DNA of 64,000 nt from Clostridiales bacterium (GCA_022799115.1 JAAWNT010000009.1:30662-94661), one strand, 5' to 3'. Positions 48,161-57,131 are shown, numbered from the stretch's first letter. Program-made: numbers and translations. Notes: generated by a model from the letters alone, not told the origin.

Positions 48161-48613
48161 TCAATAATTCATTTCTTGTACATCCCAATTGACTACATGA
48201 GCATAAAATTCGGAGGCAATACGTACAGCTCCTGATAGATCATGCTCCCGATAATTTCCGCATTCCTCCGGTTTGTTTCCTGGAATCTCCCCTTGATACT
48301 CCGAAATCTCCTTTAGAATAGTCAGGATCAGCGCTAACGCTTGTTCTCTGCTTATATCCCGCACCAGAAAATAGAAACCGGTTCGGCATCCCATAGGACC
48401 GAAATAGATTACCTGATCCGCATACTCGCTGTTTCGGGCAAACGTGGCAAAAAGATGTTCAATGGTATGCATGATGGGACTGTCCAAAAAGGGCGGCTGA
48501 TTTGGGGTGCAAAAACGTATATCGTAGGTGGTAATATCCCCATCTACCCTGGAAACATAAATGCCCGGCTTTAATTTAGAGTGATCCACACAAAAACTTG
48601 CGATTTTCTTCAT
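48161..48613 (-). CDS. luxS: S-ribosylhomocysteine lyase LuxS
   Basis: LuxS splits S-ribosylhomocysteine into homocysteine and the AI-2 precursor DPD, in the activated methyl cycle. The 150 residues contain the metal motif HTIEH (49-53) and the catalytic and ligand residues in GCRTGF (Cys about 78) and PEECGNYREHDL. It is the last gene of a minus-strand run starting at the PHP gene, and GGAGA precedes the ATG. Confidence 0.95.
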   Translation of the reverse strand: MKKIASFCVDHSKLKPGIYVSRVDGDITTYDIRFCTPNQPPFLDSPIMHTIEHLFATFARNSEYADQVIYFGPMGCRTGFYFLVRDISREQALALILTILKEISEYQGEIPGNKPEECGNYREHDLSGAVRIASEFYAHVVNWDVQEMNY

Positions 48614-48649
48614 CCAATCTTCTCCTTATATTCTTATCAACAGCAATTT

Positions 48650-49537
48650 TTACAAAAAAGAACGACCTTGCGTCAGGGAAGTCAATGACTCTCCCTTCAG
48701 ATAGCGCTGAATCATACGCAGTGACAACGCCTCCGCCTGATCCACAAGCTGAAAAAAAGAGTCCGTTCGAACCGGGCCGCTGTCCAAAGGCCAACGCCAT
48801 TCTCCGGAAAGAATGTTCGCATAATCAAAGTCATCGTCCTCCGTCATACTTCTAAAATGACAGGATATCACCGGAGGGCGCTGTTTTTTCTTTTCTCTTC
48901 GAACGATCCATTGTTTCTTTAATGAGGTACGGTCAGTCATCCAACCAAAAGCGGTACGGCAATCCTCTACGCACTGTTCCAAAAGGTTACATGGAATCTC
49001 CTCTTGATACAAATCAATAAATAAAGAGCGGTACAGATTTGCAATATCTTTTTTTACCGATTGATCTTTGGGGACGAGTTTCTTTAAATTCAGTTCTGTT
49101 GGCAATGCGGCCCGTTCATAGCGTAAAAATATCACATCCAGCATGGACTCTACCGTATGATGACAAGTGTCTAAGGTGGACAGCTCCAAAAGAGGATGAA
49201 GCATGGCTGAACTGTACTGTACAAAAGGATGTACAGTACAGTCCAATGCAAAATGGCTGATAAAGCCCAAAATATATGCATGTATTTCCGTTTTCTTCTT
49301 CTCTTGGTCATATTTTTGCATCAATTCCAGGATTGTCCCCGGAGTGGTTTCATGTAGTTTTTGACCGTATTTTTTGAGACTTTCTCCTTTTTGCCAAGGC
49401 AGAAACCGGTGGCAATCAAATAGGTCAGGCCCTTGGGCCCCCCATAAAAAAGCGTTCGAAGAAGCTATTGCGGAATCAACTTCGCTCTTCTTGAGCAGTC
49501 TGTCCGCCAAAAGATAGTGAGAAACTGCGGCTGGCAT
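48650..49537 (-). CDS. zinc-dependent phospholipase C family protein
   Basis: The 295 residues resemble the zinc-dependent phospholipase C/nuclease P1 fold: MPAAVSHYLLADRLL with the N-terminal His, WGAQGPDLF, and SHFALDCTVHPFVQY with metal-binding His and Asp residues. No signal peptide is seen, which fits the intracellular clostridial subfamily. The true substrate is unknown. It starts 17 bases after a membrane protein gene on the same strand. Confidence 0.82.
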   Translation of the reverse strand: MPAAVSHYLLADRLLKKSEVDSAIASSNAFLWGAQGPDLFDCHRFLPWQKGESLKKYGQKLHETTPGTILELMQKYDQEKKKTEIHAYILGFISHFALDCTVHPFVQYSSAMLHPLLELSTLDTCHHTVESMLDVIFLRYERAALPTELNLKKLVPKDQSVKKDIANLYRSLFIDLYQEEIPCNLLEQCVEDCRTAFGWMTDRTSLKKQWIVRREKKKQRPPVISCHFRSMTEDDDFDYANILSGEWRWPLDSGPVRTDSFFQLVDQAEALSLRMIQRYLKGESLTSLTQGRSFL

Positions 49538-49553
49538 TCCGTATCCTCCCCTT

Positions 49554-50336
49554 TTATTGCTTGTTCTCTCTCATACGTTGCAGGTTAATGGCAAAATTTT
49601 TGACAATTTCAAAGGAAGTAATCACGCTGGTAAGCAGCACGCGCTGTTCTTCTCCCGACGCATCTTGAATCAACTTCATATTCCCATGAAGCTCAGAAAG
49701 TTTAGAATTCATTCTTTTCTCAATTTCTAAAAGATCTTGCGGGCCCGCCTGTCCAATTTTCGTAAGATTCTTCACAGACTCCACAGTGTTCCAATATGAT
49801 TTTTCCAATTGTCCATAGTCCTCAGCCGTCAAGTAGGGCCGAAGAGAGACCATGCATTCTCCTAAATTCAGAACCATGACGGCTGTGTCCGGCCCTGCTC
49901 CAGCCGGTATCACTTCCGACTCTTTTATAAAAGCGCGGTTGTTTGGAGTCTTCTCCTTTGGATCTTTACTAAACCGACGTAGCATAAGCAAGTTGTAACT
50001 GGTAAAAATCGCGATTCCCACTAAAATCATTCCATGATACAATGCCGGAAATGGAAAAGCCGCCGTTACAAATGTCAACGTTACCGTAAACCCCCAAAGG
50101 ATACTGCTGGAAGCCAATAATACGGCTGCAAAGTACGGATGGAGTTCCTTTGCCAATCCACGATACAGAAGCACGCTAATATTCACAAGTCCCGCCGCCA
50201 AAATCAGATAACTGATGCACCAAGGAAAAAAGACCGCTTTTTTATGATATAAAACCGCCATAATCCAAATAGTCATCAAATCGATTAGAGCCAAAGCCAA
50301 CGCTTTTAACAGATTACGACGTCCCTTTTGTCCCAT
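49554..50336 (-). CDS. membrane protein of unknown function
   Basis: The 260 residues have four or five hydrophobic helices in the first 130 residues (LALALIDLMTIWIMAVLY, WCISYLILAAGLVNISVLLY, YFAAVLLASSSILWGFTV, YHGMILVGIAIFTSYNLLML). A soluble, mainly helical cytoplasmic domain then carries LTAEDYGQLEKSYWN and ends in ERMRENKQ-like charge. I recognise no family. It sits mid-operon between TSCPD and phospholipase-like genes. Confidence 0.75.
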   Translation of the reverse strand: MGQKGRRNLLKALALALIDLMTIWIMAVLYHKKAVFFPWCISYLILAAGLVNISVLLYRGLAKELHPYFAAVLLASSSILWGFTVTLTFVTAAFPFPALYHGMILVGIAIFTSYNLLMLRRFSKDPKEKTPNNRAFIKESEVIPAGAGPDTAVMVLNLGECMVSLRPYLTAEDYGQLEKSYWNTVESVKNLTKIGQAGPQDLLEIEKRMNSKLSELHGNMKLIQDASGEEQRVLLTSVITSFEIVKNFAINLQRMRENKQ

Positions 50337-50363
50337 ACCTTGTACTCCCTCACCTATTCTCTG

Positions 50364-50615
50364 TTATCGATTTGCTAACGCTTCCTGCAATGCTTTGGAT
50401 AACTGGTCAGGGCATGAGGTAGGCTTGAATCCACAGGTTATCCCTTCAAATCTGGCAATTACATCCTGTGCCTTCATTCCTTTGACCACAGACGAAATCC
50501 CTTTAAGATTGCCGTCACAGCCCCCAATAAATTCCACACTTTCAATGATATCCCCGTTGAGTTGCACCTTAATCTGTCTCGAACAAGTTCCCTTTGTTTT
50601 ATATTGATACGTCAT
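50364..50615 (-). CDS. TSCPD domain protein, TIGR03905 type
   Basis: An 83-residue protein matching the TIGR03905 TSCPD family. The signature Thr-Ser-Cys-Pro-Asp appears as KPTSCPDQLSKAL near the C-terminus, with GGCDGNLKGIS in the middle. TSCPD modules are also found at the C-terminus of ribonucleotide reductases, where the Cys-rich tail matters; the standalone form has no known function. Confidence 0.9.
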   Translation of the reverse strand: MTYQYKTKGTCSRQIKVQLNGDIIESVEFIGGCDGNLKGISSVVKGMKAQDVIARFEGITCGFKPTSCPDQLSKALQEALANR

Positions 50616-50628
50616 TTCCGATCCCTTC

Positions 50629-51483
50629 CTATTCCTGATTTTCCGGCTTCTCCGTTTTCCTCTTTAAAAGCGCACGCACTTGCTGATCGGGTGTGGTAAA
50701 AGTCCCTACTGGATGAAACCTGGAGGAATACATTCCATGAAAATCAGTGCCTCCGGTAGCGATTAGTCCATGTCGCTGCGTATACTCCAGCAGTCTGACT
50801 TCATCGCCCTCACGATTTCTGGGATGCCATACCTCCACGCCATCCAGCCCTAACTGCGTTAACTCCTCCATCAGGTCATAACTATCATATTCCGCTGGAT
50901 GAGCCAACACCGCCAGTCCCCCGGCCTTATGAATCAATTCTATAATATCTCTGGATTCAGGATAGTCGACGCTTGCATAAGCGCTTCCGGTTTTTGAATG
51001 AAACAATTGTTGAAAGAGCTCCCCGTAAATAGAATTTGTATATCCTGCATCCATAAGTGCATGCATAATATGCTGCTTATAAAGATTGGTGCTGGCATCG
51101 GCTCTTTTTAATACCATTTCAGAAGTGATGGGATAAGAGCGCAACACCTTCCGCAACATCTCCAACCCAGCTTTCTTTCGGTTTTCTCCAATCTTTTTTA
51201 ATACGTCTTTTAGGCATTCGGGATTATCATAGAAATAGCAGAGAATATGAGCCTTGCGCTTTCTTTGATAATCAAACGTGGAAATTTCCATACCAGAAAT
51301 CACTTGAATTCCTAAACGTTTTCCCAACTCAACGGCATGTGCAACACCGGCAAATGTATCGTGATCCGTAACAGCCAGTGTCTTTATCTCCCTCTTTTGC
51401 GCCATGTCCATCAATTCGTCAATACTCACTGATCCATCCGATAATATGGTATGACAATGTAGGTCAGCAGACAAACCTATCAC
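50629..51483 (-). CDS. PHP domain phosphoesterase
   Basis: The 284 residues carry the PHP metal motifs: ADLHCHTILSDG (His-x-His, 8-19), VTDHDTF (about 40), EIST, VLAHPAEY and TDFHGMY. The closest relatives are YciV/RNase AM-type 3',5'-nucleotide phosphatases and 5'-3' exonucleases. It is the first gene of the PHP-TSCPD-membrane-phospholipase-luxS run, with a clear promoter at 51540-51568. Confidence 0.88.
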   Translation of the reverse strand: MIGLSADLHCHTILSDGSVSIDELMDMAQKREIKTLAVTDHDTFAGVAHAVELGKRLGIQVISGMEISTFDYQRKRKAHILCYFYDNPECLKDVLKKIGENRKKAGLEMLRKVLRSYPITSEMVLKRADASTNLYKQHIMHALMDAGYTNSIYGELFQQLFHSKTGSAYASVDYPESRDIIELIHKAGGLAVLAHPAEYDSYDLMEELTQLGLDGVEVWHPRNREGDEVRLLEYTQRHGLIATGGTDFHGMYSSRFHPVGTFTTPDQQVRALLKRKTEKPENQE

Positions 51484-51539
51484 CTTCCCTATCCCTGTTT
51501 GTCCTTATAAATTCATTGCTTCGATTACGATTCTAACTC

Positions 51540-51568
51540 ATTATAGATTAAAATCGAAGGAAAAACAA
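51540..51568 (-). promoter_or_regulatory. sigma-A promoter of the PHP-luxS operon
   Basis: TTGTTT (51563-51568), 17 bp, TATAAT (51540-51545) on the minus strand. CTTCGATT (51519-51526) and AATCGAAG (51552-51559) form an inverted repeat around the -10 box. Confidence 0.75.
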
Positions 51569-51708
51569 TGGTGTTTTCCCTTGAGAATATACACAAGTTT
51601 CAACGAATATGAGTGTTCAGATATAACAAAGCGTGTGGAGAAAATCCGTTTCGAGCGCGCTCTCTAGGCGGATCCCTTTTGTACATCATTGAAACGCCAT
51701 TTTTAAAA

Positions 51709-54700
51709 TTAAAAAAAGCTCAGTTGTTTTCCCGTAACCGGTTGAGAAACACCACTTGTCGTTTGATGAACATACTCTTTCGGAACATCCGTTAAAAAAG
51801 AGGAGGGCTCAGAGGAAGTCATGAGAAACAATTCTTCTTTTGCGCGGGTCATTCCAACGTAAAAAAGTCTTCTCTCCTCTTCCAAATCCGCCGAACGCCC
51901 AGGCTGTTCCAAGGGAATCCATCCCTTTTTTACGCCGCATAAAAAGACCACTGGAAATTCCAGTCCTTTGGATCCGTGTAAGGTCATCAGGGTAACCGCG
52001 TTAGAAAGATAACGCTTCCCTGCGCTGCGCACAATGTCCCCTTCCTGCCCAGTCAAAAGATTTTCCAAGAAATCAGACATGGTTGGATGGAAGACCGACA
52101 TATTCAAAAAACGCTCCAGATTATCGTTGGGCATGAGGTCGTTTTCCTTTGCCCAATTTTCAATCAACTTTCCGGGTTTTTCTTTTCGAACCCGAGGCCG
52201 ATAGTCGCTTAATTGCTTTAAAAAGATTCGTAAGGGTTCCACATCCCCAAACGCCCTTTCCATCTTCAATATCCGCTCTTCCCACGGAGAAGACGAGTCC
52301 AAAGAGCGCCATGCCGCTCCAAAACTCTCCGCCAAGTCTGAAGGGATATTTCCCGGCGCACTTAAACCGGCTCGTAGGGACAAGATATCTCCACTATCCA
52401 ATAAAAAACGGAAAAAGCCAACCGCCCCCTTTACCAAGGGATCGGAAAGCAAATCGTCCCGTCCAGACACCACATAAGGGATACTTTCCCGGCGCAGACA
52501 TTTTTCCAGTAGCTCTGCCTGCCGGTGTGTCCGGTATAGAACCGCAATCTCAGAAAAACTGCGCGGCGACTCCCTCTCCTGCCTTTGGGAAGACGCTTGC
52601 GCATCCAGCATATCGATTCCTCCCACCATCCGGTTGATCTCCTTTGCAACTGCAATCGCCTCGGAAAGATCGCTGGGAGCCGACACCAAACTGACCGGCG
52701 CTCCCTTCGGCCTTTGAGCTTGCAAAAGCCGCTCTCCTCCTGGATTTTTTGAAATCACCGGAAGCGCGCAGCCCAGAATCTCCGGCGTGGAACGGTAGTT
52801 GTTCCGCAAACGAATTTCCTGAACAGAAGGGCAATCCTCCTTTAACCGATCAAAACACCGGGAATCCGAGCCACGGAAGCCATAGATAGATTGATCTGGA
52901 TCGCCGATAACAAACAGCCCTTGGCTCTCTCTGCTCCATGCCGCAATCAGCTGATACTGAAGATCGTTGATATCCTGAAATTCATCCACTAACAGATGGG
53001 TAAAGCGACGCTTTTGTTTGTCGTCTGGTTTTTCTGTCCAAAGTCTCAGCGCATTGATTAAAAGATCGTCAAAATCCATTGCTCCCGTCTGCCGGAGCTT
53101 TTCCTGATATCGTTCGCAGGCGTTTTCAGAAAGCTCCGCCTGCTGAAATCCGCATTTTTTTCGGGAGAGTTCACGCAAAAACTTAGACGGCGATTGTTTT
53201 ATATCCAGTTCCCTCAATACCTCTTGCGCCAATTCCCGTGCGGAATTCTCATCCAACAAGGTAATCTTTTCGCCGGCTTCCAATCCTTGATGCATACAAA
53301 TGGAATGAAAGGTGCCTATGTTCATAGAACGTATCGCCCGCGGCCCGAATTGTTGTTCTAAACGTTCTTTCAGCTCTTTGGCCGCTTTATTGGTAAAGGT
53401 TACCGCCGTGATCTCTGACGGCTTTACCCCACACTGATCCACCAGATAGGCAATTCGAGTAATCAAGGTTTTCGTCTTTCCCGTTCCAGGACCCGCTACC
53501 ACGGCCACTACAGGTTGCGTGGTAGTAACTGCTTGCCGTTGCTCCGGGTTTAACTGAGCAAGAAGGCCAACCGGCTGTGGACATATTTCTGCATCATCGT
53601 CTAAAACGTCCTGTTTTTTTAGGGCTTGTCCCTGCGGCTTAGCAGCGGTTTTTTTCTTCTTTGGTTTTGAAACGCCAAATAAGCAGGTTTGGCCGGACAG
53701 GCTTTCCCGTTCGGAAGGATCCAACAGGTGTATTACCCCATATTCCCCATCGTATCCAGGCTGTCTTTCCACCTGTCCTGCTCGCAGACGGCGAATCCCT
53801 TCCTCCACACACGGACCGGCGCTTTTTCTAATATCATCCAAGGAAGCTTGCCTTAGGATATAAAATTCCGATCCTAATTCTTTCAGCATCGTTTCGTACT
53901 GCGCATTCACTTTGACGCTGGCGGGCGAACGTCCCGTAGAGGCGGCAATGACTTCGGGAAGCGGAACCAAGCTCTCAAAAGAAGACGCATTCTCAGGTAC
54001 ATACCCTTCCCCCCGGTCGGCAAGCTGTTCCACCCGGTGCTGCACCCCAATGGTAATTTTCTTGCCGCACACCGGACATTTTCCGCCCAGTCTTTCGGTT
54101 TCCGCCGGAGTCAGACATTGCTTACAATTGCGGTGGCCGTCGTAATGATATTTCCCCTCCTCTGGAAAAAATTCAATGGTGCCGGCCAGACCGCCATTCT
54201 GTCCCTCCTGTAAAGCCTGAGAAAGAGCGGGATAGCTTAACTGCGTTTCCAGCAGATTGGCCTCCCTTCCCAGCTTAGAGGGGGAGTGCGCATCGGAATT
54301 GGATATCAGATGATAGCGATCCAGGGCCGAAACTCTCCAGTTCATGGGAGGATCGGAGGAAAGGCCGGTTTCCAGAGCGTGGATATGAGGCGTTAAGTCT
54401 TCAAAACATTCCTCTATGCTGTCAAATCCGGAAAAAGCGCCAAACAGGGAGAAATGCGGCGTCCAGATGTGCGCCGGAACAAACACCGCCTTTGGGCAGG
54501 ACTCCAGGGTAATCTCCAGTAAATCCCGGCTATCCAGTCCCAAGATCGGACGTCCATCCGAATGGATATTACCAATTGCCTCCAACCGGCGCGACAACTC
54601 TTCCGCTTCCTCCAATCCAGGAAGCAAAATCAGGTTGTGCACCTTGCGTACCTTTCCATTCTTTTTATAGATGGAACTGATTTCACCGGTTACCACAAAT

Positions 54701-54957
54701 CGAGTCTGCGCTTGACCTGCTTGGGTTTCTTCCGAAATGCGGGCATCTTCCCGAAGCCGGTATAGCCCCTCTTCCGCGGGAATCAATTTTTGCTTAAGCT
54801 CCTCACGCCAGGCAGGATGGGTAAAATCTCCCGTGCCGATCAAGGCAATTCCCTTACGCCTGGCCCATAAATCCAGATATTCCGGAATACACTCCCGGCT
54901 GGTAGCCCGGGAATATTTTGAGTGGATATGAAGATCCGCAATGTACATATATTTCAC
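51709..54957 (-). CDS. endonuclease Q-like PHP nuclease fused to UvrD/PcrA-type helicase
   Basis: A 1082-residue fusion. Residues 1-about 400 match endonuclease Q (TIGR00375-like): IADLHIHSKYSRATS, GTGDFTHP, HIWTPHFSLFG, SNSDAHSP, with a four-Cys zinc site CKQC/CPVC (about 277-299). EndoQ proteins nick DNA 5' of deaminated bases. Residues about 465-1060 are a complete SF1A helicase: AGPGTGKTKTL (about 489), DEFQD (motif II), GDPDQSIYGFRGSD (III), LMTLHGSKGLEFPVVF (V) and FYVGMTRAKEEL (VI). The joint suggests nicking coupled to unwinding in repair. Its own promoter is at 54984-55012. Confidence 0.93.
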   Translation of the reverse strand: MKYMYIADLHIHSKYSRATSRECIPEYLDLWARRKGIALIGTGDFTHPAWREELKQKLIPAEEGLYRLREDARISEETQAGQAQTRFVVTGEISSIYKKNGKVRKVHNLILLPGLEEAEELSRRLEAIGNIHSDGRPILGLDSRDLLEITLESCPKAVFVPAHIWTPHFSLFGAFSGFDSIEECFEDLTPHIHALETGLSSDPPMNWRVSALDRYHLISNSDAHSPSKLGREANLLETQLSYPALSQALQEGQNGGLAGTIEFFPEEGKYHYDGHRNCKQCLTPAETERLGGKCPVCGKKITIGVQHRVEQLADRGEGYVPENASSFESLVPLPEVIAASTGRSPASVKVNAQYETMLKELGSEFYILRQASLDDIRKSAGPCVEEGIRRLRAGQVERQPGYDGEYGVIHLLDPSERESLSGQTCLFGVSKPKKKKTAAKPQGQALKKQDVLDDDAEICPQPVGLLAQLNPEQRQAVTTTQPVVAVVAGPGTGKTKTLITRIAYLVDQCGVKPSEITAVTFTNKAAKELKERLEQQFGPRAIRSMNIGTFHSICMHQGLEAGEKITLLDENSARELAQEVLRELDIKQSPSKFLRELSRKKCGFQQAELSENACERYQEKLRQTGAMDFDDLLINALRLWTEKPDDKQKRRFTHLLVDEFQDINDLQYQLIAAWSRESQGLFVIGDPDQSIYGFRGSDSRCFDRLKEDCPSVQEIRLRNNYRSTPEILGCALPVISKNPGGERLLQAQRPKGAPVSLVSAPSDLSEAIAVAKEINRMVGGIDMLDAQASSQRQERESPRSFSEIAVLYRTHRQAELLEKCLRRESIPYVVSGRDDLLSDPLVKGAVGFFRFLLDSGDILSLRAGLSAPGNIPSDLAESFGAAWRSLDSSSPWEERILKMERAFGDVEPLRIFLKQLSDYRPRVRKEKPGKLIENWAKENDLMPNDNLERFLNMSVFHPTMSDFLENLLTGQEGDIVRSAGKRYLSNAVTLMTLHGSKGLEFPVVFLCGVKKGWIPLEQPGRSADLEEERRLFYVGMTRAKEELFLMTSSEPSSFLTDVPKEYVHQTTSGVSQPVTGKQLSFF

Positions 54958-54983
54958 CTATCCTGCCCTTTGAAGATAGTTTC

Positions 54984-55012
54984 ATTATACCGGTTTTATG
55001 CTTTTTTATCAA
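54984..55012 (-). promoter_or_regulatory. sigma-A promoter of the EndoQ-UvrD gene
   Basis: TTGATA (55007-55012), 17 bp, TATAAT (54984-54989) on the minus strand. Confidence 0.8.
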
Positions 55013-55038
55013 TTACCATAATCCCACCATAATGGAGA

Positions 55039-55073
55039 AAAGCGCTGTCCTGTATAAAACAAGACAGCGCTTT
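55039..55073 (-). terminator. terminator of secreted-protein copy 1
   Basis: AAAGCGCTGTC (55039-55049) pairs with GACAGCGCTTT (55063-55073). Confidence 0.8.
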
Positions 55074-55145
55074 CTTACGAAACAGCGGCGTTCTCCAGCG
55101 GTTTTTTTATTCTAATTCACATACTTTTTAACGCCATAGATTTCA

Positions 55146-55532
55146 TTAAATTTTTTCAATTTCAATAAAAGTTAAATCCAGATCGAACAAATAAGAAATC
55201 CCCTTCTCCTGATCTTCCAATCGAATGTTGCTGCTGACCAAAGCAGTGGGGCGCGGAACAAACAGCCATCTTCCCAGATCATCCTCATAGATTATAAACG
55301 CATTGCTGTGACCCAGGTAATTGAAAACAAAATTCTGACCCTGCTCATCCACAAAGATATAAGTGTTGTTCTCACTATTCTCAATCAGCAAAGGCTTTTG
55401 GAGCGCAACACTGGCGCTAATAGAAGCTTCCAGGTTGGATTCAGGAATCGTGGCAGCCTGTACGGCAGCTACCGACGCGCACAATAATACGGATACCATT
55501 CCTGCTGTCAGTCTTTTTGCTAATTTTTTCAT
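55146..55532 (-). CDS. small secreted protein, tandem copy 1
   Basis: A 128-residue exported protein with a classic signal peptide (KKLAKRLTAGMVSVLLCASVAAVQA, cleavage near residue 26). The mature part of about 100 residues is predicted beta-rich and includes FNYLGHSNAFIIYEDDLGRWLFVPRP and LEDQEKGISYLFDLD. No family is recognised. This is the most diverged of the three copies in its C-terminal third. It has its own promoter (TTTACA, 17 bp, TATATT at 55575-55603) and terminator. Confidence 0.8.
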   Translation of the reverse strand: MKKLAKRLTAGMVSVLLCASVAAVQAATIPESNLEASISASVALQKPLLIENSENNTYIFVDEQGQNFVFNYLGHSNAFIIYEDDLGRWLFVPRPTALVSSNIRLEDQEKGISYLFDLDLTFIEIEKI

Positions 55533-55574
55533 ACAATTACCCCTTCTTTTTATAAGATACGAACGTTCAATTCA

Positions 55575-55603
55575 AATATAGCAGAAGCACACCAAATTGT
55601 AAA
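55575..55603 (-). promoter_or_regulatory. sigma-A promoter of copy 1
   Basis: TTTACA (55598-55603), 17 bp, TATATT (55575-55580) on the minus strand; the same arrangement recurs in the other two copies. Confidence 0.7.
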
Positions 55604-55719
55604 CTATAAATTCATAATATTCAATAACAAATCGTTGTCGTTTTTCTGTTTATATCGCTATATAAAGATTTATATAAATTACAAATGAAATCAATCTCAT
55701 TACTCCAACATAACAAGAA

Positions 55720-55753
55720 ACGCGCTGTCCTGCACAGAACAAGACAGCGCTTT
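55720..55753 (-). terminator. terminator of secreted-protein copy 2
   Basis: GCGCTGTC (55722-55729) pairs with GACAGCGC (55743-55750). Confidence 0.75.
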
Positions 55754-55823
55754 CTTACGAAACAGCGGCATTCCCCAGCAGTTTTTCTTTTAATTCACAC
55801 ACTTTTGAAAGCCATGCATTCCA

Positions 55824-56210
55824 TTAAATGTTTCTAATGTCAATAAAGGCTCCATCCATATCGAAATAATAGGCAATGCCTTTCTCCCGATCTTCCAATC
55901 GAATTGTGGATCCACTCATAGAAGTTGGGCGCGGAACAAACAGCCATCTTCCCAGTTCATCCTCATAGATGAAAAACGCATTCGTGGGTCCCAAGTAATT
56001 GAAAATAAATTTCCGATCCTTTTCGTCCACAAAAGTATAGGTGTTGTTCTCATTGTCCTTAATCAGCAAAGGTTTTTGGAGCTCAACGCTGGCGCTAATG
56101 GATACATCCGATTTGGATCCAGGAATCGTGGCAGCCTGCACGGCGGCTAACGATGCGCACAATAATACGGATACCATTCCCGCCGTCAGTCTTTTTGCTA
56201 ATTTTTTCAT
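55824..56210 (-). CDS. small secreted protein, tandem copy 2
   Basis: 128 residues with the same signal peptide as copy 1. The mature part shares TYTFVDEKDRKFIFNYLGPTNAFFIYEDELGRWLFVPRP with copy 3 almost exactly and ends YYFDMDGAFIDIRNI. It is nearer to copy 3 than to copy 1. Function unknown; the conserved, charged, beta-rich mature part suggests a wall- or surface-binding role, which is a guess. Confidence 0.8.
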   Translation of the reverse strand: MKKLAKRLTAGMVSVLLCASLAAVQAATIPGSKSDVSISASVELQKPLLIKDNENNTYTFVDEKDRKFIFNYLGPTNAFFIYEDELGRWLFVPRPTSMSGSTIRLEDREKGIAYYFDMDGAFIDIRNI

Positions 56211-56252
56211 ACAATTACCCCTTCTTTTTATAAGATACGTACGTTCAATTCA

Positions 56253-56281
56253 AATATAGCAAAAGCACACTAAATTGTAAA
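56253..56281 (-). promoter_or_regulatory. sigma-A promoter of copy 2
   Basis: TTTACA (56276-56281), 17 bp, TATATT (56253-56258) on the minus strand. Confidence 0.7.
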
Positions 56282-56397
56282 CTATAAATTTATAATATCC
56301 AATAACAAATTATTGTCGTTTTTCTGTCGATATCGCTATATAAAGATTTATATAAATTACAAATGAAATCAATCTCATTACTCCAACACAACAAGCG

Positions 56398-56432
56398 AAC
56401 GCGCTGTCCTGCACAAAACAAGACAGCGCGTT
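56398..56432 (-). terminator. terminator of secreted-protein copy 3
   Basis: AACGCGCTGTC (56398-56408) pairs with GACAGCGCGTT (56422-56432). Both arms differ from copy 1 but still pair. Confidence 0.8.
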
Positions 56433-56502
56433 CTCATGAAACAGCGGCATTCTCCAGCAGTTTTTCTTTTAATTCACACACTTTTGAAAGCCATGGATTC
56501 CA

Positions 56503-56886
56503 TTAAATGTTTCCAACGTCAATAAAGGCTCCATCCATATCGAAATAATAGGCAATGCCTTTCTCCCGATCTTCCAATCGAATCGTAGACCCAACAGAAG
56601 GGGAACGCGGAACAAACAGCCATCTTCCCAATTCATCCTCATAGATGAAAAACGCATTCGTGGGTCCCAAGTAATTGAAAATGAAATTCCGATCCTTTTC
56701 ATCCACAAAAGTATAGGTGTTGTTCTCATTGTCCTTGATCAGCAAAGGTTTTTGGAGCTCAACGCTGGCACTGATGGATACATCCAATTTGGATTCAGGA
56801 ATTGTGGCAGCCTGTACAGCAGCTACCGACGCGCACAATAATGCTGATATCATTCCCGCCATTACTCTTTTTGCTAATTTTTTCAT
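56503..56886 (-). CDS. small secreted protein, tandem copy 3
   Basis: 127 residues with a signal peptide that differs at a few positions (KKLAKRVMAGMISALLCASVAAVQA). The mature region is nearly identical to copy 2 except for a one-residue shortening at PRSPSVGST. It is the first copy on the coding strand. The paralogues' closeness points to recent duplication. Confidence 0.8.
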   Translation of the reverse strand: MKKLAKRVMAGMISALLCASVAAVQAATIPESKLDVSISASVELQKPLLIKDNENNTYTFVDEKDRNFIFNYLGPTNAFFIYEDELGRWLFVPRSPSVGSTIRLEDREKGIAYYFDMDGAFIDVGNI

Positions 56887-56927
56887 ACAATACCCCTTCT
56901 TTTTATAAGATATGAACGTTCAATTCA

Positions 56928-56956
56928 AATATAGCAGAAGCACACCAAATTGTAAA
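56928..56956 (-). promoter_or_regulatory. sigma-A promoter of copy 3
   Basis: TTTACA (56951-56956), 17 bp, TATATT (56928-56933) on the minus strand. Confidence 0.7.
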
Positions 56957-57065
56957 CCATAAATTCATAATATTTTATAATAAATTTCCGCTGGTTTTCT
57001 GTTGATATTTTCTATATTATGATCGATATAAATTATAAGTTATAAAAATCCCATTACTCCAATAC

Positions 57066-57113
57066 AATAAGAACCGGATATTCCTGTTTCAAAGGAAGTA
57101 TCCGGTTCTTATT
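57066..57113. terminator. terminator of the first DUF6120-like gene
   Basis: A 15 bp stem (57066-57080 with 57099-57113) is extended by an inner TTCCT/AGGAA stem. Confidence 0.8.
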
Positions 57114-57131
57114 GCTAAGATTTCATAAAGA

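Larger units (their letters stand above)
55024..57060 (-). repeat. three tandem gene-plus-control-region copies, about 677 bp each
   Basis: Gene starts are 678 and 676 bases apart. Each copy has the same order: promoter, ribosome site AAGGGG, 127-128-codon secreted gene and a terminator. Sequence identity is high in the upstream region, the signal peptide and the 3' region, and lower in the mature protein. Confidence 0.85.

Noticed and set aside
55024..57060. CRISPR-like or satellite array
   Set aside because: The repeats are gene-length cassettes with coding sequence, not short repeats with spacers.
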